From F23-D06 sp045130275 (lineage in GTDB: Bacteria > Bacteroidota > Bacteroidia > Bacteroidales > WCHB1-69): a DNA stretch of 64,000 nt. Numbering within the stretch: the stretch's first letter is position 1; every line of letters starts with the position of its first letter. The notes under the pieces were generated by a model. That model was given only the letters and a program-made list of their open reading frames with translations. It was not told the DNA's origin and did not search any database. A program made the position numbers and the translations under genes. The DNA lies in contig JBGUPL010000121.1 of NCBI GenBank assembly GCA_045130275.1, positions 62,001 through 126,000 on the forward strand, in the 5' to 3' direction. Shown piece by piece: positions 28,419 through 35,192 of the stretch.

Positions 28419-28988
28419 TTATTCCTTGACGCGTTCAGAATACTTGTTGGTGCGGGTGTCGACTTTGATTTTCTCACCCACATTGATGAAAAGGGGAACA
28501 TAGACATCTGCGCCGGTTTCCACCACAGCACGCTTGAGGGAGTTGGTGGCGGTGTCGCCCTTCACGCCGGGATCGGCCTCGATGACTTCCAGGTCAACAA
28601 ACGGAGGAAGTTCGCAGGTGAGCGGAGTGTCGGAATCGGTGTCATAGTTGATTTCCACCTCTTGGCCTTCCTTGAGCAGGTCGGGGTTGTTGATAAGATC
28701 CTTCTCGATAGGAAGTTGCTCGTAGGTTTCGGTGTGCATGAAAATGTAGGTGGTATCGCCTTCCTTATAGAGGAATTGGTATGGGCGGCGCTCCACACGG
28801 GCAAGGTCAATCTTGACGCCGGCGTCGAATCTGAACTCCTGAACTCTACCGTTTTTGAGGTTTTTGAGTTTCGTGCGGACAAAGGTGTTGCCCTTGCCGG
28901 GTTTCACGTGCAGGAATTCCACGATTGACCAAATCTCGTTGTTGTGAACAATACAGAGGCCGTTCTTAAAATCAGCAGTTGTTGCCAT
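28419..28988 (-). CDS. efp: Elongation factor P
   Basis: Ribosome-associated factor that rescues polyproline stalling. 189 residues, three domains. The tip loop reads KPGKGNTF with Lys32 at the position modified in lysine-type EF-P. OB-domain strands follow and the end is typical (GEKIKVDTRTNKYSERV). Promoter immediately upstream; lpxD downstream in the same unit. Confidence 0.96.
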   Translation of the reverse strand: MATTADFKNGLCIVHNNEIWSIVEFLHVKPGKGNTFVRTKLKNLKNGRVQEFRFDAGVKIDLARVERRPYQFLYKEGDTTYIFMHTETYEQLPIEKDLINNPDLLKEGQEVEINYDTDSDTPLTCELPPFVDLEVIEADPGVKGDTATNSLKRAVVETGADVYVPLFINVGEKIKVDTRTNKYSERVKE

Positions 28989-29020
28989 ACAATTGGTTTT
29001 TAGTTAGAAAAAATCGGCTG

Positions 29021-29082
29021 CAAAGATACAATTTTTTTTGTTCAAAGTTCAAGGGTCAAAGTTCAAAGTTCAAAGTTCAAGG
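29021..29082 (-). promoter_or_regulatory. efp promoter with an upstream heptamer array
   Basis: TATCTTTG on the minus strand (29021-29028) is a perfect -7 box, 32 bases before efp. Upstream of it, 29041-29082 is an array of CAAAGTT heptamers, which on the minus strand offers a TTTG every 7 bases in and beyond the -33 region. Confidence 0.6.
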
Positions 29083-29112
29083 CGCAAGGCAGAGGTGAGA
29101 TGATTTGTGTCC

Positions 29113-30942
29113 CTACCAATCCTCCTCTTCGGTAATCATCTCCAATTTCGTGGCCGTTTTGTAGTATTGCAAGAATATTTCCGCGCCGTGGCGTAAAGGA
29201 GGGGGAGTATTCGGATTCTGCTTCAGCTCCTCGCAGTACTTGAATATCTTCTCGTTGGCGAGCACCACGCATTTCACTCGGGCGCGGGTGAGCGCCACGT
29301 TCAGTCGGTTCGGACTGTAGAAAAACTCCAGATGGTCTTCCACCTCCGCAGGATTGGAGTTGGACATACTATATATAATGTAGTCTTTTTCCTGTCCTTG
29401 CATCCGTTCCACCGTATCGACGAAGATGGTTTGCGCTATTTCCGCGCCGGCCTTTTCCAACAACGCCCGTCTGATTTCGCGGATCTGTGCCCGGTAGGGA
29501 CTCATGATGCCAATCTCGTTGACTGGCACACCGTTGCGTAGCAGGTCGGTCACAATGTCGGCGGTGAGGTTGGCCTCGTAGGGGGAACGGCCGAGCGAGT
29601 CGAATTCGTGATGAATGACTAACAACTCGTTAGAGGGGTGTCTGACGATTTGCGGCGCGGCGGGGCAGTCAAAATCGGTATAGGGCTGCTGCAGCGCATG
29701 TTTTGCGGCAATGCGTCCGCTGTAGAACAGCTGGTTAGGGATGCTGATCAGGTTTTCGTTGAGGCGGTACGATTGGTCTAAAAGGGTGATGTCTTGCGGG
29801 TAGAGGTCGGCGAGCAGTTTGAAGATGCTGCCGTCGAAGAAGCGGTTGCCGGTGTCCTGCGGCACGATGGGGTCGAGCTGTTGGTGGTCGCCGACGAAGA
29901 TGAGCCGCGAGCCGCGCATGATAGCGGGTAGCGCGAGCGGGATGCTCATTTGCGCCGCCTCATCCATAATCACGTAGTCGAAGAGCCAGCCGTCCAGCTT
30001 TTTGGACGCGGGCGCGCAGAGGGCGAAAGGGGTGCCGCCCACCACGAATCCATCCTGCGAGAGCTCTTGATCGTGCTTGTATTCGTAACATTTTAGCGAC
30101 TTTTTTCGTGTGATGTGCGGATTGTGTACGATTTCGTCCGCCTGATGCCGCTCCCCGACTTTCACTACCATACTTTTGTCCTGCAGCTCGTTGGCGATGG
30201 CGTTGAGACAGTTGTTGATGGCCGTGTGGGTGGGTGCGGTCACGAAAACCTTCTTACCCATTTTCATCAGGTAATAGACGATTTTCGCGATGGTGAAGGT
30301 CTTGCCTGTGCCCGGCGGCCCTTGGATCAGATGGAAATAGCTGCAAACGAAGGACTTGCGGATGGCTTCGTCCTGCGAAGGGTTGCCGCAGTCGGGCGAT
30401 GGTGATTCGCGGTACTGGTTGTGGAACTGTCCGGTGAGGAAACGTTCGAGGTGCTCGCAGTAGTCGGGGTTGCCGTAGAGGTTCTCCCACGTGGCGCGGA
30501 GCAGTCGCTGTGTGATGTTGGAGTTTATAGCATTCACTTCCCAGCCGTCGTGCGGGTAGGAAGTGATATCCAGCATGTTGTGTTGGTATTCGTAACTGCT
30601 GGAGCGCAGCACGAAGTCGTTCACATCGTCCTGTTCGATCTCCATGATGAAAGAGTGCGGGCCGTGACTGAGCCGCACTTGCGTCCCTTCGCGGAATTTG
30701 GAGATGTTGTATTCACAGTGGATGTGGACGCGGTTGATGTAGCGTAGGGTGCCGGTCGGAGCGGGTATCCACCGGGAGGGTGCCCCGTCGTAGAACTCGA
30801 ACTCCGCGTGTAGGTTGGTCATCGTGTAGCCCCGGCTCACGCGCTCGCGCAACGGTCGTTCCATCAGCTCGTTATATTCCTGGTCCTGCCGCTGCTGCTG
30901 GATGTCGATGGCGTCGGAAAGCTTTTCGAGAAAATATGTCAT
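29113..30942 (-). CDS. SF1 (Upf1-like) helicase
   Basis: 609-residue superfamily 1B-type helicase. Walker A GPPGTGKT at 208-215; motif Ia TAPTHTAINN; motif II DEAA at 327-330; motif III GDHQQLDP; motifs V-VI near VDTVERMQGQEKDYI and LNVALTRAR. The N-terminal 200 residues resemble the RNA/DNA-binding beta-barrel region of Upf1/IGHMBP2-like proteins. No nuclease domain is attached, but a double-nuclease protein is encoded two genes upstream on the same strand. No promoter is visible in the 55-base gap before it, so co-transcription with the four-helix gene is plausible. Confidence 0.88.
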   Translation of the reverse strand: MTYFLEKLSDAIDIQQQRQDQEYNELMERPLRERVSRGYTMTNLHAEFEFYDGAPSRWIPAPTGTLRYINRVHIHCEYNISKFREGTQVRLSHGPHSFIMEIEQDDVNDFVLRSSSYEYQHNMLDITSYPHDGWEVNAINSNITQRLLRATWENLYGNPDYCEHLERFLTGQFHNQYRESPSPDCGNPSQDEAIRKSFVCSYFHLIQGPPGTGKTFTIAKIVYYLMKMGKKVFVTAPTHTAINNCLNAIANELQDKSMVVKVGERHQADEIVHNPHITRKKSLKCYEYKHDQELSQDGFVVGGTPFALCAPASKKLDGWLFDYVIMDEAAQMSIPLALPAIMRGSRLIFVGDHQQLDPIVPQDTGNRFFDGSIFKLLADLYPQDITLLDQSYRLNENLISIPNQLFYSGRIAAKHALQQPYTDFDCPAAPQIVRHPSNELLVIHHEFDSLGRSPYEANLTADIVTDLLRNGVPVNEIGIMSPYRAQIREIRRALLEKAGAEIAQTIFVDTVERMQGQEKDYIIYSMSNSNPAEVEDHLEFFYSPNRLNVALTRARVKCVVLANEKIFKYCEELKQNPNTPPPLRHGAEIFLQYYKTATKLEMITEEEDW

Positions 30943-30970
30943 AATTGTAAGATCTAGAGTGTATAGTTAT

Positions 30971-31000
30971 AAGGCAAAAGGCAAAAGGCAATAGTGATTA
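30971..31000. repeat. AAGGCAA heptamer array
   Basis: Three to four copies, period 7, between the helicase and four-helix genes. It reaches the stop of the four-helix gene and has the opposite sense to the array at 31398-31480. Confidence 0.7.
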
Positions 31001-31369
31001 GGATAATTGTTGGTGAAGTTTGTTGATGATAGAGGTTAGCATTTTTTTTATTTCGGAAATAGTGGCCGTTAATGATTCAACGATTCCCGATGATAATGAA
31101 TGAATTTTCTGGCATAAGAGTATTTGGGTTTCCAATTCGTATGCGGAACCTCTTGCAATGGTTAGAAATTGGGCATAGCTTTTTGGCGTTTGTCGCCCAT
31201 ATCCTTCAGCGATATTTGAAGGAATAGAAACTGCGGCTCTTCTCATTTGATCAGACAAACCGTAGGCCTCTTCTTTGGGTAGCATTTTAGTGGTTTTATA
31301 TACGTCAACCACTAAATTCATGGCTTTTTGCCACACTAATAAATCTTTGTAATCATTAATCTTACTCAT
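30998..31369 (-). CDS. Four-helix-bundle protein (23S IVS/Avd-like)
   Basis: 123 residues of the S23-ribosomal/IVS four-helix-bundle family: start YKDLLVWQKAMNLVVDVYKTTKMLP, then the signature RRAAVSIPSNIAEGYGR and FLTIARGSAYELETQI. Relatives are found in rRNA intervening sequences and as the Avd accessory factor of diversity-generating retroelements, where they form basic pentamers that bind nucleic acid. No reverse transcriptase or variable repeat is seen here. The gene is bracketed by heptamer arrays in opposite sense. Confidence 0.9.
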   Translation of the reverse strand: MSKINDYKDLLVWQKAMNLVVDVYKTTKMLPKEEAYGLSDQMRRAAVSIPSNIAEGYGRQTPKSYAQFLTIARGSAYELETQILLCQKIHSLSSGIVESLTATISEIKKMLTSIINKLHQQLS

Positions 31370-31397
31370 AATATAATGTTCTGGTTTTAAATATGAC

Positions 31398-31480
31398 TTT
31401 TGTTTTTTGTTTTTTGTTTTCTGTTGCCTGTTGCCTATTGCCTGTTGCCTGTTGCCTTTTTTCTGTTTCCTATTGCCTGA
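31398..31480. repeat. TTGCCTG-type heptamer array
   Basis: Runs from TGTTTTT units into CTGTTGC/CTATTGC units, period 7. The stop codon of the double-nuclease gene (31470-31472) lies inside it. Confidence 0.8.
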
Positions 31481-32819
31481 TACTTATAGAAATAAGCGCA
31501 ACAATCATTTCACGAACTTCCTGAACGCGGTAGTCGGAAAGTTTGATCGTGTAGTAACGGTCATAATCGGGGTGAAGCACGCAGAGGATCATGGAGGAGA
31601 CCTTCATGCCGTATTCGTTTTCGAGGATATACTTGTAGAAACTTTGTTGTAACTCGTAATGGTAGTAGCTGGAGTTGTCGAGGTGGGAGAGGATGGAAAG
31701 TCCGCGGCCGATGCCGTATTTCTTGGGATAGCCGTCGATTATGAGGTTCTTGCTGCGCTTCCAATCCACCATCACGAAGCTGCCGTCGGGTTTGCGAAAG
31801 AGCGCATCGACGGTGCCGGCGATGCCATACTGCGGGAGCGTGACGATCTTCTCCGCATCGTAAAATTCGAGCCCGCGCTTGAGAATCTGCTCTTCGTGGA
31901 ACTTGCGGAAGAGCTGGAATTCCTTGGAATCCTCTTCGTGCGTTTTCCCTTTCAGGAAGTATTCGATTTGCTGGTGCATGTAAGTGCCGCGCTCGGAAGG
32001 TTCAAGCATCTTACGGATGACCTCCTCGCGGGTTTTGCCTGATTCTGCCATGAAATGCTCGATATATGCCTCCTCGTCAAATAAAGGGAAGAATTTCTCG
32101 ATGAGGGTGGTCACGGAAGTGTAGTCGGCGGAACCGGTCAAATTTCTGGCGTCGGCATACGTGTGTGTGGATTCTTGGAAGACAATGTCAGGGTGATTAG
32201 TCTTTTGCCCGGCATCCCTCACAACGGCTTCGCGTAGAGAGGGCAGGAATTCTGGCTGCACGAAAGCCTGGATGCCAAGATACTTTTCCCGAGAGAGATC
32301 CCGCTCCATTGCAACGGCCTCTCTGAGCGTCCATCGTTTTTCGGAGACAACAGGAGATTCCCATTGTAATGAATCTCCTTTCAACTTATTGACAATCAGA
32401 TGTAAAAGTTGTACGCAAGCCGCGGATTGGGTTTGAATCTGCCGTTCGGAGAAACGCACCACAGTCCAACCGCATTCGTTGAACCAGCGGTCGCGTACGT
32501 CATCTTTGCCTTCGGTGAAATGCATCGGGAACCGGTACCAGCCATGGTATGGCACGTCAATTTCCACATCAATGAAGATGCCGGAATCCTCGTCCACCAG
32601 CGCGATGGCGGGCTCATAAGGGATGGCGCGGCAGGGAACGGGCAGCGACACCTCGCAGCGGAGCATGGACTCCAGCTCGCTACTGCGAATGGCGCTCAAG
32701 AGATGCATGTCGGAATACCCGCGAACATCAGAGCGTTCATGTAGCGGGAGTATGGTCTCCGCGTGTTCCGTTGGCCAGGAGATGATCGGGTATGATGGTG
32801 TTATAGGTTTCGTTGTCAT
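31470..32819 (-). CDS. Protein with two PD-(D/E)XK nuclease modules
   Basis: 449 residues from ATG 32819; the longer frame enters a repeat element. N-terminal module (about 40-145) is DUF559-like: YEPAIALVDEDSGIFIDVEIDVPYH with Asp84, Glu86 and Asp88, then DRWFNECGWTVVRFSE. C-terminal module (about 215-400) is RecB/Cas4-like: a GTYMHQQIE helix with His282, GTVDALF with Asp338, and the core VMVDWKRSK with Asp352 and Lys354. The second module therefore looks catalytically complete. Two nucleases in one chain, upstream of a four-helix protein and an SF1 helicase, suggest DNA processing or defence. Its C-terminus is repeat-encoded. Confidence 0.75.
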   Translation of the reverse strand: MTTKPITPSYPIISWPTEHAETILPLHERSDVRGYSDMHLLSAIRSSELESMLRCEVSLPVPCRAIPYEPAIALVDEDSGIFIDVEIDVPYHGWYRFPMHFTEGKDDVRDRWFNECGWTVVRFSERQIQTQSAACVQLLHLIVNKLKGDSLQWESPVVSEKRWTLREAVAMERDLSREKYLGIQAFVQPEFLPSLREAVVRDAGQKTNHPDIVFQESTHTYADARNLTGSADYTSVTTLIEKFFPLFDEEAYIEHFMAESGKTREEVIRKMLEPSERGTYMHQQIEYFLKGKTHEEDSKEFQLFRKFHEEQILKRGLEFYDAEKIVTLPQYGIAGTVDALFRKPDGSFVMVDWKRSKNLIIDGYPKKYGIGRGLSILSHLDNSSYYHYELQQSFYKYILENEYGMKVSSMILCVLHPDYDRYYTIKLSDYRVQEVREMIVALISISIRQ

Positions 32820-32822
32820 TGG

Positions 32823-32912
32823 TCTCACACTACGGCTTATACCTTTTGTGGGGTTATTTACGCTTCGCACGTTTTGTCCCTCCGGGACTGCTCAAAGAAT
32901 TCTTTATGTATG
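32823..32912 (-). repeat. Two-hairpin intergenic element, copy 2 (degenerate)
   Basis: On the minus strand: AT-rich lead, TTGAGCAG, stem GTCCC-GGA-GGGAC (32876-32888), AAAACGTGCGAAGCG, then a weak first-stem remnant ending in GTGTGAG. It lies between gldH and the double-nuclease gene, both on the minus strand. Confidence 0.6.
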
Positions 32913-32928
32913 ATTTCCGGTACAACTG

Positions 32929-33402
32929 CTAACTGTCTTCGTACTTTTCCAACACAATCCCGAAACTCTCGATGCCCTCCACGACATCGTCACGCATACC
33001 TTGCGTGACGGTAAACGTGTATTCGCCGTTAAAGGGGAAGCGCACTTTGGGTTGGAAGAGGAACTTGTTGTCCTTCAATCGTCCCTGGCCGCGGCCGGTC
33101 CAGTTGCCGAACTTGTCGCACAGGATGAATCCGAGGGTGTCCTGTTCGCTATGACCGTCGGGATATTTCGTTTTCATAAACACATAAAAATTCTGAGTTT
33201 CAAAATCGGTGGTGTTTCGCAGATGGATGTACATGTTGAAATATTGCATGGAATCTTCTATGTCCATCTTGAACGTCAACGGTTTGTCCATCGACCACTT
33301 TTCGTGTGGGATCTGCTGGATGTCGCTGTAATAGGTTTTCGAACTGCAGCCTGCACATAACAGCAGCACAAAACAACTGATTGTCAAGAATATCTGTTTC
33401 AT
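32929..33402 (-). CDS. gldH: Gliding motility lipoprotein GldH
   Basis: 157 residues with a lipobox (LLCAGC, Cys19). GldH features are seen: the start of the mature domain (YYSDIQQIPHEKWSMDKPL), a central YIHLRNTTDF segment, and a beta-rich end (FPFNGEYTFTVTQGMR). GldH is needed for gliding in Flavobacterium but is retained in many non-gliding Bacteroidales, where it may serve the envelope or type IX secretion. The PSP1/RicT gene ends 2 bases upstream. Confidence 0.88.
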   Translation of the reverse strand: MKQIFLTISCFVLLLCAGCSSKTYYSDIQQIPHEKWSMDKPLTFKMDIEDSMQYFNMYIHLRNTTDFETQNFYVFMKTKYPDGHSEQDTLGFILCDKFGNWTGRGQGRLKDNKFLFQPKVRFPFNGEYTFTVTQGMRDDVVEGIESFGIVLEKYEDS

Positions 33403-33404
33403 AT

Positions 33405-34943
33405 TTATGCGTCTGCGATGTGTTTGAGTTCTTCGGCGCTGACGTTGTTGTTCTCTTCCATCTTTTTCTGGTTGACGACTGCGAAACTCTCCAGACTTTC
33501 CGGCATTTTGCCCTGTTCATTCATTTTGATGATGTGTTTCACGCGTTCCAAGGGGATGGAGAATATCGTGGAGGGATCATCTTCATAGGAATACCACACG
33601 ATTTTCTTGAAGATGTCGATCTTGTTGTATATGCCTTTGCCTTTCTGGGTTTTGAGGACCACGTGGGAGGAAGGGAACTCTTTGAGTTCGCGTTGGTAGG
33701 TTTCCTGCTCGAAATTAAGGCAGCATTTGAGTTTTCCGCACATGCCGGCGAGCTTCTGCGGGTTGAGGGAGAGCTGCTGGGTGCGGGCGGTGCTGGTGGA
33801 GACGGACTGGAAGTTGGTGAGCCATTGCGAGCAGCAGAGTTCGCGGCCGCAGGAGCCGATGCCGCCGAGTCGGGCCGCCTCTTGGCGCACGCCGATCTGC
33901 CGCATCTCAATACGGATGTGGAACTGCTCGGCCAAGATTTTGATGAGCTCGCGGAAGTCCACCCGTTCCTCGGCAGAGTAGTAGAAGATGGCCTTCGTGC
34001 CGTCGCCCTGATATTCCACGTCGTTGACCTTCATTTTCAGGTCAAGGTCCCAGGCGGTGTAGCGTGAGGAGAGCATGGTGGCATACTCCTTGTCCACGGT
34101 GGCAATCCACTCCTCGATGTCGGCATAACGGGCGTGCCGGTACAGTTTCTTGGTGACGTTCTCCACTTTGATGTGCTTGGCCTGCATCTGCCGCTGCACC
34201 TGCAGTCCCAGCATGGAAACGATGCCGATGTCATGTCCCGGACTGGCCTCCACCGCCACGATATCGCCCACCCTGAAGGTGATGCCGGGAGGCATCAGGT
34301 AGAAATCCTTGTGGCTGTTTTTGAAGCGCACTTCGGCGATGGGGAACTCCAAATGGTCGAGACTGATGTCGAGGCCGTCCATCCAGTTGTAGGACGGCAG
34401 TTTGCACGATTGGTACTGGTATTGCGAGCAATGCGCATGCTCCGGGTTGGGAAGTCCAGCCAGACCACGGGTGTGGAAGATGTTGGCGGCGATTTCGCCG
34501 GCTTCCCGGGAAACTCCTGTACGGATGTCCATGTCGAGATACGGTTCCCAGTCTTCACCGGCGGGCACGTTGCTTTCCAGGTCTTGCTTGTCCACGGCGG
34601 CGGTCTTTTTCCGCATCATCTTCGTTACTTCCTCCAACTCTTCAGCGGTGAGGGTGTCGAAATACTCGCGATCATCTTCAGATTCGTTGTCGGTATGATC
34701 CAAAGTGGGGTCTTTCAGCAGTCGCTCGCCGCTGACTTTCGTCTTCTTGCGACCGTTGTCCTTGCGTTTGTGATTCTGGGCGTTTGGTTTGTCCTCCTGC
34801 TTCGGATCAGCGCTGTCAGAAGCAGCGTTTTGCGATTCGACAGGCTTGTTCTCGGTTTTGTCCACGGTTTGTTCGACGGGGGTTCGAGATTCTGAACCTT
34901 CTCTTCTTCTGTGATTTCTATGTCTGTTATTATCGTTTCTCAT
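33405..34943 (-). CDS. PSP1-domain protein, RicT-like
   Basis: 512 residues. The first 150 are charged and low-complexity (Asn/Arg/Glu/Lys-rich). A PSP1 domain follows (about 215-400) with the conserved cysteine clusters GRELCCSQW and GMCGKLKCCLNFE. In Bacillus, RicT (YaaT) with RicA and RicF binds iron-sulfur clusters and affects RNase Y processing. The cysteines are kept here but no ricA/ricF neighbours are seen. The arrangement ricT-like gene then gldH is common in Bacteroidota. Probably coupled to gldH (2-base gap). Confidence 0.85.
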   Translation of the reverse strand: MRNDNNRHRNHRRREGSESRTPVEQTVDKTENKPVESQNAASDSADPKQEDKPNAQNHKRKDNGRKKTKVSGERLLKDPTLDHTDNESEDDREYFDTLTAEELEEVTKMMRKKTAAVDKQDLESNVPAGEDWEPYLDMDIRTGVSREAGEIAANIFHTRGLAGLPNPEHAHCSQYQYQSCKLPSYNWMDGLDISLDHLEFPIAEVRFKNSHKDFYLMPPGITFRVGDIVAVEASPGHDIGIVSMLGLQVQRQMQAKHIKVENVTKKLYRHARYADIEEWIATVDKEYATMLSSRYTAWDLDLKMKVNDVEYQGDGTKAIFYYSAEERVDFRELIKILAEQFHIRIEMRQIGVRQEAARLGGIGSCGRELCCSQWLTNFQSVSTSTARTQQLSLNPQKLAGMCGKLKCCLNFEQETYQRELKEFPSSHVVLKTQKGKGIYNKIDIFKKIVWYSYEDDPSTIFSIPLERVKHIIKMNEQGKMPESLESFAVVNQKKMEENNNVSAEELKHIADA

Positions 34944-34960
34944 TTCAAAAAATTAAGCGG

Positions 34961-34968
34961 CAAAGATA
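34961..34968 (-). promoter_or_regulatory. -7 box of the PSP1-gldH operon
   Basis: TATCTTTG on the minus strand, 17 bases upstream of the ATG at 34943. Confidence 0.6.
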
Positions 34969-34980
34969 CAATTTTTTTGT

Positions 34981-35098
34981 GATTTGTGATTGGCAAATAG
35001 TGATCAGTGAATAGTGATCAGTGAATAGTGATCAGTGAATAGTGAATAGTGATTAGTGATTAGTGCATGGTCATAGTTATAGTCATAGTCATAGATAG
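34981..35098. repeat. Intergenic arrays of period 7/14 and 6
   Basis: 34981-35068 repeats AGTGAAT and AGTGATC units, often alternating to give a 14-base period. 35071-35098 repeats ATAGTC-like 6-mers. They occupy most of the 249-base spacer between PSP1 and secDF. Confidence 0.8.
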
Positions 35099-35141
35099 TT
35101 GTGTCAACATGAATTCGCATAATTCGCAAAAATCACCGACG

Positions 35142-35167
35142 AAAAAGGGGAGTCTTACCGACTCCCC
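35142..35167 (-). terminator. Intrinsic terminator of secDF
   Basis: GGGGAGTC (35147-35154) pairs with GACTCCCC (35160-35167) around a 5-base loop. On the minus strand it is followed by five T residues. Confidence 0.85.
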
Positions 35168-35192
35168 TCATCGTATCTAAATGAAATTGAAC

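Noticed and set aside
30998..31369. Diversity-generating retroelement, suggested by the Avd-like protein
   Set aside because: No reverse transcriptase and no template/variable repeat pair were found nearby.
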